Shown here: positions 10,712 to 20,647 of the stretch, one piece after another
How the letters are laid out: each line of letters starts with the position of its first letter
Position numbering within the stretch: the first letter of the stretch is position 1
Source of the DNA: Haemaphysalis longicornis
Lineage: Eukaryota; Arthropoda; Arachnida; Ixodida; Ixodidae
Assembly: GCA_013339765.2 (NCBI GenBank)
Contig: CM023450.1
Coordinates: forward strand, 39,998,711-40,062,710
Length of the DNA: 64,000 nt
Direction: 5' to 3'
Position numbers and translations under genes: made by a program
Notes under the pieces: generated by a model
Told to the model about the DNA's origin: nothing
The model's database searches: none
Seen by the model: only the letters and a program-made list of their open reading frames with translations

Positions 10712-11472
10712 GTACAGTGGTGATCTCGCCAAGGGTGAACACGGGAGCGCGTGGCCGCCGGTACTATCAGAGCAGCCTAGCGTGCCCAGCGCGAAACATC
10801 ACGCATGCGCTGTGCGTGCCGAGCGATATTTTGCTTTCAGCGCGCGCATTGCGTCAATGGAGCGTCTGCTCGTCGTCTGCAATGTTGCGTCTCGTCTGCT
10901 AATGGTACCTTGCTTTGGTCCGCGATTCCTGGATTCTTGCATGAAAACGCCCAAATATAAAAATGTAAAGTACGATAGTTTTCTCTGTATATTGAACGAA
11001 CGTCGTAGCGCCTGCGCCACCTTTGAATGACAACCTTCAAAGCCTTGAATTGCGTTCTTCAATGTGCATTTCAAAGGCTTTTTGTAAGCACTTGCAAAAA
11101 TAAAGTGCTGTTAAAAACATGCCTGATGTTTTGATTGAGTCTGTTTGAAACAAGTGGGCGAGTTACGCTGCTGTGCCGAAACCATTGTATTTGAGCTAAA
11201 GAACGAATTACTGCTCACACGGAAATATTTTTCATGTGGATTCTAGTTTCCTTTTATCCACACAGAGGCTAACATCTCCACCGCTACACGCGCGAGAAAC
11301 ATAGCAGACGACGCGAAGACGCTGCGATGACGCTGTGCGCGCGCTAAAAGCATAGTCTCGCTAGGCACGCACAGCGCATGCGTGATGGTTCGCGCAGGGC
11401 ATCGTAGGCCGCTCTGATAGTACCGGCGGCCACGTGCTCCCGTGTTCACCGTTAGGGAGATCACCACTGTAC
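10712..11472. repeat. Inverted repeat, about 183-bp arms
   Basis: Arms at 10712-10894 and 11289-11472 are reverse complements at roughly 80-85 percent. They share GTGAACACGGGAGC, GGCCGCCGGTACTATCAGAG and CATCACGCATGCGCTGTGCG. The spacer of about 390 bp contains a TATAAAAATG word and no gene. The arms are GC-rich and resemble the promoter-like ends of retroelements, but no family was recognised. Confidence 0.8.
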
Positions 11473-11479
11473 TGCTGTC

Positions 11480-11610
11480 CAGCTGTCGACCTCAGGCCCA
11501 GCTCCTGCTTGTGACCAGTGCTACGGCAGCCTGGACAGCACATGGATTGAGGAACCACTCTCGCATTATTGCGTAATAAAGATGCCTCTCTCTCTCTCCT
11601 TATCTAGTAG
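11480..11610 (+). mobile_element. Probable retroelement 3' terminus (AATAAAG plus CT-rich tail)
   Basis: AATAAAG at about 11574 is followed by a CTCTCTCTCTCTCC tail, the same terminal arrangement as the LINE ends at 7205, 21690, 30740 and 33560. No coding similarity remains. Confidence 0.4.
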
Positions 11611-12245
11611 CACTTAGGCCGCAGCTGACCAAATTCGTTTAGATGCCATTCCGTTAAGGCGGTGTACAGCGAGGGCATTCCGAGAGCAAATGCCCGATGG
11701 ACGCTGGAATGCCGCATCTGTCGCAGCTGACGGTGTCAGCAGGTCTCTTGAGTAGCTTGCCCAACAGGAAAGTGCAAGCCGTGCATTTTGCTTATTTTGC
11801 GAACACCCGAAAGCGTCCGGACGGTGCGTGCGCCAGTGTTCTGTAAATGTTGGCAGGGTTGATGAGTGAAGGAAAGAGTGACTTACGATGTTGTTTCATG
11901 TGGACGCGGAATTCCCATACTTCCACGTCAGCAGGCGCTTGTTTTGCCTACAGTCTGCTACGTCGATGCCTCCAGTGCATTCCACGCTCACGGGGTCGGC
12001 GGGTGACATTTCAGGCACTGCAGTCGAGCACGCACTTCCTGGTGTTTTCACAAAACGAAACGCTACAGCTGAAACAGGCCAAACACAGTAGACACGGACG
12101 GAATGGCGCTACTATAACTTGTTTAGTTCGGAGCCTTGTCTTCGCGTAATAGCAAGGGCCGAGCATGTGCATCATGCTTCGTAACATCTACAATTCGCCC
12201 CAAATTATGTTCTTAGTCATCCTGAACAAAAATTCAAGCTCTGAG
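11611..12245. other. Intergenic DNA, nothing recognised
   Basis: Open frames of about 100 and 67 codons at 11847-12149 lack recognisable domains or splice support. Confidence 0.35.
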
Positions 12246-13868
12246 GTACAGGCGGGGACATAATATTCCGGACCACGCGAGCGCGTGGAAAAAGCCACCG
12301 ATGCGCCCTCTGGAGGCCTGGTGCCTGTTGTCCAGACCGGTGCGGCGCGCATGCGCGTCCTTTTTTATTCGCAGGCACGCTTACTTTCTCGCTTCCTGCA
12401 GCGGTGCTGCGACGGTCACTGAAGCCCCGTAGAGTGACGCCTTTGTAGCATTTTTTTTTTATTCCGATGCAGGATTTGCGGCCTAATTTGACGATTGCGC
12501 CGGCTTTGGCGGAAGTGCTGCTCGCGTCCTGATAATGTTTATGGGGATCGTTTTGTTTGGTATTTTCCTGTTTTGTGCTTTATCGTGTATACGCGCTGAT
12601 GCTAGCGGCTTGCGAACGGCGTCGTGAAATGAAGCGTGTGGCAAGTACAATCGCAGCGTGCTGCTCTATCGACAACGAAATGCCAGCGAGATGAGTTGCG
12701 AACCTTTATTCATTTTGTTTATTATGTATACTACCCGATTACTTGACTTGTCTTTCAGCACGATTTCCGCTGCCGATAAAAAAGGCAATTTTCAGGTGCG
12801 TTAAAAGAAATTTTCTCCGCTTTGTTTTTCTTTTGCTGTCTAATTCCATATTTAAAAATGATCCAAGACATACTCCTTTGTATGTTCCTTCTGCAGTTAG
12901 CATTCGTCACCAATCGCAAAACGCCCTAAGTTTATTCGCTACTTCTAGAAGGCATTCATCTAAGGTAAATTTGCGGGCTTACTAATAAGTCAAGGGATGC
13001 TGTTAGCCGAGCAAGTCATGCCTACAAAAATTAAGAAGGCCGGCTTGCAAAAGGCCAGCACAGCAGAAGGACAAGGTCCAAAACACAAGAGAAGGACAAG
13101 CTGATTTTTGCTGCAGTCATTGAAGACCTGCTCTTTAGTGCCAAATGAATTCTGGAGCCCCAAAGCGAATAATCTGACTGTGTTCTTCGATGGGAACCCG
13201 AGGTGTCATTTTGACAAATACCGAAGGACCGAGCGAACAGAAAATATAGAGGCGTATCCCTTGGCATCAATTTTAAGGTAAGAAAATATACAACGAAAAA
13301 AAGGGAATTTATTTTACAAACCTTGAAAAATGCCTACTTTATAAGAAGGGGAAAGCGTGCTGAAATATAAGTTCAGTGGTAAAGTAGCATACAAAGTAAA
13401 TACGATGAATAAAGGCTCGCGAATCATCTCGCCGGCATATCGTTGCCGATAGCACGGCACCGTGCGATTGTGCTTCATACTCGCTTCATTCGGCGAAGCC
13501 GTTCGGAAGCCGCTAGTCTCATCGTGTATAAACGATAAAGCACCAAATAAAAAAGTACCAAACAATACATTCAGCTTAATCATTTATCAGGATGCGAGGA
13601 GCATTCGCGCCGAAGCCGGCGCAATCGTCACATTAGACGGCAAATGCGTCATCGGGATGAAGAGAATGCTACAAAATAGTCGCTCTTCGGTGCTTCAGTA
13701 ACCATAGCACTACGCTGCAGAAAGCAAGAAAATCGGCGTGCCTGCGAGTAAAAAAGGACGCGCATGCGCGCCGCGCCGGTCTCGACAACCGGCGCCAGCC
13801 CTCCAGAGCGCGCATCGGTGGCTTTTGCCACGCGCTCTCGTGGTCCGGAATATTAAGTCCCCGCCTGT
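12246..13868. repeat. Large imperfect palindrome, about 0.73-kb arms, next to a PLE fragment
   Basis: Sequence from 12246 to about 12970 is matched on the opposite strand by 13868 down to about 13135, with substitutions and small indels. Landmarks seen in both arms include GTACAGGCGGGGAC (outer end), GCGCGCATGCGCGTCCTTTTTT, GACGATTGCGCCGGCTT, GTGCTTTATCGT and CCTTTATTCAT. The outer end of the right arm abuts the coding end of a Penelope-like GIY-YIG nuclease (13868-14270, minus). The palindrome is therefore probably the non-coding terminal region of a PLE present as an inverted dimer. The spacer is about 165 bp. Confidence 0.75.
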
Positions 13869-14270
13869 ACAACTGATGCAACCAACATCACGTTTCTCTA
13901 TGTAATGCGCTTGCAAGGATTCTCGTGCATTTGAGTCACGGCTTCTATCGAAAATCCCACTCTCTCTTAGCCGGACGTCACAATTGCAAGACACGCAGTG
14001 GGCAGGCAAGTGCGCTCCTCCATTTGTTAATGCCAATGCATGCCCCCGTGTTCGATAGTTTATACAGCGTCCCTTCTGACCAACGTATGTCCTTCCACAC
14101 GAGAACGGGGACTCGTACACAACCCCTGTGCAGCATTTCACAAAGGTGCTTCCGTATCTCCTTTCGCAAGCACTCTTCAGCGCAACAGAAACTCGTGGGA
14201 AACTTTATGCGAATTAGGCACCACTTAACGCCTTTTTGTCGCTTTTAACTAATTTGCTCTTGCATACCTC
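13868..14270 (-). pseudogene. GIY-YIG endonuclease end of a Penelope-like element (PLE 2)
   Basis: On the minus strand one frame reads KCCTGVVYESPFSCGRTYVG followed by QKGRCINYRTRGHA, the GIY-YIG core (VVYE...TYVGQKGRCIN). A CVSCNCDVRLRES zinc-like stretch and the conserved SRDSNARESLQAHYIEKR tail come next. It matches the C-terminal part of the PLE protein at 18227-19456 in motif order. In PLEs this nuclease is fused behind the reverse transcriptase and is thought to cut target DNA. Here the reverse transcriptase is absent and upstream frames are broken, so it is a truncated relic. It ends where the 12246-13868 palindrome begins, about 250 bp before the first visible GH18 exon. Confidence 0.8.
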
Positions 14271-14517
14271 GTCGTCTTCCACTTTCTGGAGCACGGTCTG
14301 CGATAGCCGCTAAAACTTCCGAGCACGGAAAACCAGCTAACCGCAGCCTCTCCACCTGCTGTTGAAAATTTTGCATCATCAAAACAATGCAAGCTCATCC
14401 CCGCCAGGCAATCTCACACTGAAGTACATAGAAACATTTCTTTGTTATTGCCTTGATGTTAAATCTAGCCACGAATTTGTTCGCAGACTCCTAAAAGCGT
14501 TGTATTTCACATTGCAG

Positions 14518-14818
14518 GAACCAACCGAACGACCGATGTGCGGCGTGTGTGCTACTTTAAACTACCTTATAACTTCACGCTCGACAATTACACGGCCTAC
14601 TTGTGCACGCATCTCATAGTCGGATTCGTGAAGACTCTTGATAACGGCACCCTGACAATGGTGCGGCATTCGGACCCTTATCAATACAAAGCTCTTCTTG
14701 AACTCAAGAGTTGCAACCCAGATCTGAAGATCATTGTAACGACGGGAATCAACAACTACCACAACAACGCATCGCGAAACTTCAGCGTTCTGGTTAACAC
14801 GACGGAAGGCCGGCGCAA
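14518..14818 (+). CDS. GH18 chitinase-like gene, exon encoding strands beta1-beta3
   Basis: Acceptor ATTGCAG ends at 14517 and donor GTAAGC starts at 14819. The exon begins with two bases that complete a codon (phase 1 entry) and ends in phase 2. It encodes about 100 residues: RRVCYF (beta1), CTHLIVGFVKTLDNG (beta2; the Cys12-Cys30 pair fits the conserved GH18 disulfide) and NPDLKIIVTTGINNYHN (beta3). Known GH18 chitinases have SxGG at beta3, which reads TTGI here. Seven N-x-S/T sequons lie in this exon alone (NRT, NFT, NYT, NGT, NAS, NFS, NTT). The preceding exon, which should carry the start codon and signal peptide, was not found in the 14.5 kb upstream. Codon use and splice sites look intact, so this is probably a living gene. 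Confidence 0.88.
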
Positions 14819-16481
14819 GTAAGCTTCTTCATGTCGTTCGTTTGTCATCCAACAATCAACCTCGAGACTAAGAAAAAGTTACCGGGGCACGGATATTTTT
14901 CCGGCACTTAATAAAGTCCCCACACTCATTTCAGATAGGCTAAACGCAATGTTTACTACAGAAAATGATACGTAATGTGCAAGACACTGCCCGGCTGTGA
15001 TGTATCAATAGATAAAGACCTTCTGATTATTCCTTGTTTTCCGGTCCTATTTGGGTTCATCAAGCGGCACCGATTACAGCTGCAGATTTGCATTTTCCGG
15101 CAAAAAATGTGAAAACTCGTTTTATTAAAACAACGCAAAATTCATTCTTTACTTGACACATGGTATTAGAGTATTTGTGAGCATTTGCATGCACGGGATA
15201 CTGGCGCATAATGATCGTTTATGAGCAAGAAGACAAATCCTTTCAAAGAACGTCCCTATTATTCCCTAAAAGGTCGGCCTGTCTTTACTGCTGGTAACTT
15301 TGTGACGACAATGGAAATTGCCTTTCTGCAGCTACGACTTCAAATGTGTCATAAAAGAACAGCTGTTCCCGCTCTTTCCACAACTTTGCATTTCATCTTG
15401 TTTTCCACTGAATTCTACATTATTTAAGTACATCGCATCTGTAGAAGGTTTTTTTTTCGTTGTTGTTGTGAACAACAACGGGAAAAAAACCTCTGGGCCC
15501 CCGCCCATACCGCGCTACCTGGGAACTCAGCGGCCCACGAAGCTGCTCGAGCATTGGTCTGTCGAGGACTCGATGGCGCCGCCAATGATAGTGAGATATT
15601 CACTCTACGGGACAGGCTGCACACATACGGGGACATCCTCGCCCATTACCGCTTGGAGCGTGCCATTTTTCCTCTTCCTGACCCGTCTCTATCCCGATCC
15701 TTGGCGGTCATATATCGGCAGCTCCAGACCCGCTCCTTCCCCACCCCTGCCATCATGTCAGCGATCTTTCCCGACACCTACATAGACGAATGTCCATATT
15801 GTTCGGTCCCTCATGCATCGTTATCCCATATCATATGGGCCTGTGATTGCATCCCACTATCCAGGCACCGATCCCATCCCATTCTCCTTACTACCACCAG
15901 CGAGGCGCGCTGGGAGGCCGCCCTGCGTAACCCAAACCCCAAATTCAAGAAGACCTGGCCCGCTTGGCCGAAGGCACCGTACCCCTGCCAAAAAAGGGCC
16001 CTGCTGCCCGACGGACGACGGAGAAGACGTCGCCGGCCTAATCGCCCCAGCTGTGGCCAAATAAAGTTGTTCTGTCTATCTGTCTGTCTGCGGACTGATA
16101 TCAGATAGAAAGTGTCTCCCGTGTTCGGGCACTCATCAATTCCTTTCCGGCAGGGTATTTATTCCCCTTTCTTAGCATTTGCGGTCTGCGCCGGTGTCTT
16201 GACCCGCCAAAATTCGTATAGCACCCACACCTGTACAATTTGCTTGCTTATAATGTCCTCAAAGCCCTTTCCACAACGCAGTATTAAGTATATACCCTAC
16301 TCAGCTATGCTGCTCCGACGCTACCTGTGGCGGCTTGAAAACCTTACTCCACGTCAACGGAAAATTCATTACACACTGCACGAAATTAAAACACCGATAT
16401 AAAGGAACCCGAACATTGATTAATGTTTGTTGTAATGCATACAATTTTCTCCACAGGAATCATGAAGTTCTGTTTTAACAG
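14819..16481 (+). other. GH18 intron, 1.7 kb
   Basis: Begins GTAAGC and ends TTTTAACAG. It carries the 3' end of a LINE on the same strand (15440-16100). An alternative acceptor at 16456 (CCACAG) would shift the frame. The 16481 acceptor restores the GH18 consensus RRKFVDGAL at the junction. Confidence 0.8.
15490..16100 (+). pseudogene. 3' end of an I-type LINE: RNase H remnant and HCX-type C-terminus
   Basis: The frame reads GNSAAHEAARALVCRGLDG (end of an RNase H-like domain, GNxxAHxxARAL), then LRDRLHTYGDILAHYRLER, RQLQTRSFPTPAIMSAIF, and CPYCSVPHASLSHIIWAC, a CxxC...HxxWxC cluster typical of tick I-clade ORF2 ends. SEARWEAALRNPNP and a terminal ...RPNRPSCGQ follow. AATAAAG at about 16061 and a short TCTATCTGTCTGTCTG tail mark the 3' terminus. 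The copy is 5'-truncated near 15440. Its frame stays open for about 190 codons, so it is a fairly young insertion in the first visible GH18 intron, in the sense orientation. Confidence 0.75.
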
Positions 16482-16626
16482 GTTTGTAGACGGAGCTTTG
16501 ACATTCGTTCGCGAAAATGGATTCGATGGCTTGGACCTTGACTGGGAATACCCTGGACACCCTTCAAATACCAATGCTACAAATAATGCTACCGGAGACA
16601 AGAAAAACTTCTGCCTTCTTCTCGAG
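16482..16626 (+). CDS. GH18 chitinase-like gene, catalytic-motif exon
   Basis: The acceptor AACAG ends at 16481 and the donor GTGATT begins at 16627. Entry is phase 2 and exit phase 0. The 48 codons encode FVDGALTFVRENG then FDGLDLDWEYPG, the GH18 signature DxxDxDxE with the proton-donor Glu (E123 counting from the first visible exon). HPSNTNATNNATGDKKNFCLLLE follows, corresponding to the DKxNFxxLLxEL helix. Two sequons (NAT, NAT) fall in the loop after the catalytic strand. This motif alone identifies the family with high confidence. The Asp residues and Glu are all present, so hydrolysis is not excluded by this segment. Confidence 0.93.
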
Positions 16627-17424
16627 GTGATTCCAATTCGGTGTCTCGTTTATTGAGCGGCTTTAGAAACCCAAAGCCCACTTCGTATTTCTATGCAGCC
16701 TGCATGTTAGTAGTCCATACAAATAAGTGGTGATTCGGGTGACCCATTAGAACTAGTATTTACAACGAACGTTTGTTTTATTGGTATTGCCATGTGCGGG
16801 ATATGTACCAGAGCCCGGGGTAACCGCCGATGCGGATTTGCATGGCAGGCAGTAGTCATCGATCATCTTTGGCGCATCATTCATAGTCGCTTTCCAAGGG
16901 GGACAGAGCGTCTCAGACCAGTGTCAGGGAGCGGAAGATTTGATCACCACACAGCTTACATTCAGGAAAAGCGGCATTTCATCCCTTACCTCACGTAACT
17001 GGGTAGTGCAATGCAAGATCAATAGATCGGCAATCATCTTGGAGGGAGACCACACTCTAACGTGTACTCAAATTATTCGAAGGGCAGTTAGCTTCCGGTA
17101 TTACAAATGCGAGATGCAGCGAACCGACAACAGGGGCACCACCAAAAGTTCAGAATGCTACCGAAAATTGAGACTAAGCACTCCAAAAACTCGGAGGGGA
17201 TTTTGAAGCTGACAATTGTGGGTTAGATAATAGATTAATTATACGATGTATGTCAAAGTTGGAAACAAATGGAAAGAAACGTTTGGCCTGCACTGGATCA
17301 ACAGGCTGACGATATTTCCGATACTACCTTTGCTCCTGGTGCTGCAGATTATTCACACTAAAAACAGCGCAGGACTGAGGACGGAAGGAGTGACAAACTA
17401 GAGCGCTGACGAACAACTGAAGTA

Positions 17425-17441
17425 CGATTTATTACACGACA
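17425..17441 (-). other. Empty target site of the SINE found in the opposite PLE arm
   Basis: CGATTTATTACACGACA here is the uninterrupted reverse complement of the 17-bp sequence duplicated around the SINE at 19576-19810. It shows the pre-insertion state. Confidence 0.9.
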
Positions 17442-17539
17442 TTAAATACACAAAAAACCAGTGGCTGCAAGCATGCGCCCGTTCAAGGATAAGATATAAC
17501 AATCAGACTTGGTGTCAAGCTAGCTATCTGGTACAAGTG

Positions 17540-18140
17540 ATGTTCAACTGGCTAGAAATGCCACCTCTCTTTCCAAAAGGGCAATTGATGGCGTGCTCAC
17601 GCATTGCTCCCCCCTAATGCCAATCAATGAAGCCTCCAATATTTCCCGTGAGCGAGCGTCTCGATAGCGTTTCAAAACGCGCGTTTCTTTTAACTTTGGA
17701 TGGCAACCACGTTTCTTGCATTTCTTGCAATGTATTGCAAGATTGCTGCCCGTTCCTGTGCGCATGTTGTAGACATGCTCTCTAAGGCGATCATTTAGGC
17801 ATCAACGAGTCTGGCCAATGTAAACTCGTCCGCATGAAAGTGGGACTTCGTACACCACTTTGTCTGCACATTTCACAAACTGGGTTTCATGCTTCTTTTC
17901 ACATACGGCTCTTGGGCTGTCATTGCCGTTTACCTTGGCGCACAAAGACGCCAGTTTGTTGGGCGCTGAAAAAACCGTCCTTACTCCTGCCTTATCCCCA
18001 ATCTTCTTCAAAAGGTGTGATACCCCGTGGACGTAGGGTGTGACGTTTAAGCGGCCCTCGGAAGTTTCTTCTTGTGGCCGGTTTTTTGTAAAGTTAGTGT
18101 TGACCCTTTTTAGAACATTCTCGGCGGAGCTGCGCAACAT
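17540..18140 (-). pseudogene. Inverted partial PLE copy: GIY-YIG end with a nonsense codon
   Basis: On the minus strand this arm encodes the PLE C-terminus. The segment 18140-17802 ends RVYIGQTR followed by a TGA stop, where the intact arm reads QTGR. The downstream part (17765-17544) resumes with NLAIHCKKCKKRGCH, the SRDREILEASLIGIR-like tail and CVSTPSIALLEREVAFLAS. Two substitutions therefore killed the nuclease motif in this arm. The reverse transcriptase is absent, so the copy is a 3'-end fragment joined head-to-head to the longer copy. Confidence 0.85.
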
Positions 18141-18204
18141 AGGGACCGGGTATCCTGCTTCCCTGAGTCACTTGATTTGGGCGCCTAAGCTCTTAGTCAT
18201 GGTG

Positions 18205-18265
18205 TGCGAACATCGATTGTTTTCGATTGTTTCGAAACATCGATTGTTTCGATTGTTTCGGGAAC
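18205..18265 (+). repeat. Short tandem repeat at the PLE dimer junction
   Basis: ATCGATTGTTT(T)CGATTGTTTCG occurs twice in tandem (about 18212-18236 and 18239-18261), exactly where the minus-strand arm meets the plus-strand body. Confidence 0.7.
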
Positions 18266-19456
18266 ACCAGGTTCCAGAGTGAATGCCGCATCAGCACAGA
18301 AGCATTCCTGGAACGGTTGGCTTTCTACTTGTGCTCCACATACGTCGCTCACAGCGACAAGCTGTACATTCAAAAGAAAGGGGTGTGCATTGGCTCGTCC
18401 ATTCCTCCAGTGCTCAGTGACCTGCTGCTGGCGGTCTTCGACAGGCGCCTGCAAACCGCCCTCCAGAATTCGGCCGTCGTAAAGGTATTTCGCTACGTCG
18501 ATGACTTCCTGGTTGTGTTTGAAGTACATGGTGACCTATCGAAGCCAGAAGCGGAGATCTTGAGCGTGTTTTCGACAGTTCTGACGAAGTTCGACCTGAC
18601 AAGTGAGAGGCCAGAAGGTGGGAAGTTGAGGTTTCTCGACCTAAAAATGACTTTCGACGTGCGTCATGTCTGCTGGGAATACGCTCCAAGATCGCTAAAA
18701 GGCCTACTGCCCTTCAACTCGGCCAACTCAAAAGTGGTAAAACGTGGCATTGCTGTTGCGGCTATAACGAACTCAGTAGTACGGTCCTGTTCGCACACCA
18801 TGACTAAGAGCTTAGGCGCCCAAATCAAGATACTCAGGGAAGCAGGATACCCGGTCCCTATGTTGCGCAGCTCCGCCGAGAATGTTCTAAAAAGGGTCAA
18901 CACTAACTTCACAAAAAACCGGCCACAAGAAGAAACTTCCAAGGGCCGCTTAAACGTCACACCCTACGTCCACGGGGTATCACACCTTTTGAAGAAGATT
19001 GGGGATAAGGCAGGAGTAAGGACGGTTTTTTCAGCGCCCAACAAACTGGCGTCTTTGTGCGCCAAGTTAAACGGCAATGACATCCCAAGAGCCGTATGTG
19101 AAAAGAAGCATGAAACCCAGTTTGTGAAATGTGCAGACAAAGTGGTGTACGAAATCCCACTTTCATGCGGACGAGTTTACATAGGCCAGACTGGTAGATG
19201 CCTAAATGATCGCCTTAGAGAGCATGCCTACAACATGCGCGCAGGAACGGGCAGCAATCTTGCAATACATTGCAAGAAATGCAAGAAACGTGGTTGCCAT
19301 TCAAAGTTAAAAGAAACGCGCGTTTTGAAACGCTATCGAGACGCTCGCTCACGCGAAATATTGGAGGCTTCATTGATTGGCATTAGGGGGGAGCAATGCG
19401 TGAGCACGCTATCAATTGCCCTTTTGGAAAGAGAGGTGGCATATCTAGCCAGTTGA
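18227..19456 (+). CDS. Penelope-like reverse transcriptase (C-terminal part) fused to GIY-YIG endonuclease
   Basis: A continuous 409-codon frame. Residues about 1-130 are the PLE reverse transcriptase palm and thumb: KKGVCIGSSIPPVLSDLLLA and the catalytic FRYVDDFLVVF (YVDD), then SERPEGGKLRFLDLKMTF. A linker (about 190-310) carries the NVLKRVNTNFTKNRP and GVSHLLKKIGDKAGVRTVFS blocks. Residues about 318-400 are the GIY-YIG nuclease: KVVYEIPLSCGRVYIGQTGR, CLNDRLREH, HCKKCKKRGC and LEASLIGIRG. In the family this protein copies element RNA and nicks the target. The N-terminal half of the reverse transcriptase is missing because the element is 5'-truncated at the dimer junction. The surviving frame has no stop, pointing to a recent insertion. 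It is transposon DNA, not a host gene. Confidence 0.9.
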   Translation: MFRNIDCFDCFGNTRFQSECRISTEAFLERLAFYLCSTYVAHSDKLYIQKKGVCIGSSIPPVLSDLLLAVFDRRLQTALQNSAVVKVFRYVDDFLVVFEVHGDLSKPEAEILSVFSTVLTKFDLTSERPEGGKLRFLDLKMTFDVRHVCWEYAPRSLKGLLPFNSANSKVVKRGIAVAAITNSVVRSCSHTMTKSLGAQIKILREAGYPVPMLRSSAENVLKRVNTNFTKNRPQEETSKGRLNVTPYVHGVSHLLKKIGDKAGVRTVFSAPNKLASLCAKLNGNDIPRAVCEKKHETQFVKCADKVVYEIPLSCGRVYIGQTGRCLNDRLREHAYNMRAGTGSNLAIHCKKCKKRGCHSKLKETRVLKRYRDARSREILEASLIGIRGEQCVSTLSIALLEREVAYLAS

Positions 19457-19575
19457 ACATCACTTGTACCAGATAGCTAGCTTGACACCAAGTCTGATTG
19501 TTATATCTTATCCTTGAACGGGCGCATGCTTGCAGCCACTGGTTTTCTGTGTATTTAATGTCGTGGAATAAATCG

Positions 19576-19810
19576 ATTGATTGGCAGGCTTTAACGCGCC
19601 GACGCAACGCAGGCGATGAGGCGCGCCGTAGTGGAGGGCTCCGGATTAATTTTGACCACCTGGGGATCTTTATCGTGCGCCGAAATCTCGTACACACGGG
19701 CGTTTTTGCTTTTCGCCTCCATCAGAAAAGCGGCCGCCGCGGCCCGGAATCGAACCCACGACCTCGTGCTCAGCAGCGCAACGCCTTAGCCACTGAGCCA
19801 CCGCTGCGGG
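19576..19810 (-). mobile_element. SINE copy nested in the PLE, with 17-bp target duplication
   Basis: The minus-strand copy has the tRNA-like head at its right end (CCACTGAGCCACCGC near 19790) and a short ATTG tail at its left end. The duplications TGTCGTGGAATAAATCG (19559-19575) and TGTCGTGTAATAAATCG (19811-19827) differ by one base. SINE plus one duplication is 252 bp, exactly the length difference between the two PLE arms. Confidence 0.93.
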
Positions 19811-20647
19811 TGTCGTGTAATAAATCGTACTTCAGTTGTTCGTCAGCGCTCTAGTTTGTCACTCCTTCCGTCCTCGTCCCTGCGCTGTTTTTAGTGTTAA
19901 TAATGTGTACCCAACTAGCCCAACGTCAAGCCTTAGTGCTGCAGATGATGAGGATGGCAAGGCTGGTACCAAAGATTCACCTTCCTGCTCCCACTACGGT
20001 TGCATTTGTCGCAAGCTTGAACAGAAACATTAAAATCTCGCCTTATGTAACTATTTGTTAGACTGTTCGTAATATACGCGTGTAAAAAGCAAGAAACTAT
20101 TTTCAGCAGTTTCGGACGTGAAGGTCCGTGTATCGAACCTAGTTGGAGCCATTAATAAAGGCCGCATTAAGCATGCAGCGGTATTTTAACTCGAGTACTG
20201 GCTCTGCCGAAAGGCTTAAGAGAATTCGCAATAGCCATTGCGAGATTCACAGTTAAAGATTTGTGCTCATACAGCTAAATTACTCCTTTTGGCTTTCACG
20301 TTACTAGAAACTCGAAAACCTGTTTTACACGTCATATTTCCCACAAAGCAAGCTATCACCCTGGCTATACTCTTAGGCAAAAAGTACCAAAAGTTCATCT
20401 TCTGGCGGACTAACTGACTTTGCCACAATAATTCACCCAGGCAGCACAGAAAGTGTGTCCAAATACCGGCCCGTCTATGGCCACTCTCTGGCATGTCCAG
20501 CCAGCGTCCAGGTTCTGGCAGCCCCGGGTAATACACTGAGCAGCCAACATTCGGCCACCAGTACTCCGATATTTATCCGGCTTCCCATGTTCAGACATAC
20601 AATGACAGGTTCCCGGCTGCCAGAAATTCAATTTACTTTCGACGACC

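Larger units (their letters stand above)
17350..19935. mobile_element. Penelope-like element (PLE 1), inverted dimer with 11-bp target duplication
   Basis: The insertion is bounded by the direct repeat GTGCTGCAGAT at 17339-17349 and 19936-19946. Inside, a 3'-terminal fragment in minus orientation (17350-18212) faces a longer plus-strand copy (18213-19902), followed by a 33-bp tail. The arms 17350-18212 and 18788-19902 are reverse complements with a few percent divergence, apart from a 252-bp SINE insertion in the right arm. Both outer ends carry an ACTAAAAACAGCGCAGG-type motif. Inverted, 5'-truncated multimers and variable target duplications are typical of PLEs. Confidence 0.88.

Noticed and set aside
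16458..16481. GH18 exon beginning at the CCACAG acceptor (16456)
   Set aside because: Joining there to the 14818 donor shifts the frame. The next acceptor (16481) keeps the frame and gives the family consensus RRKFVDGA.
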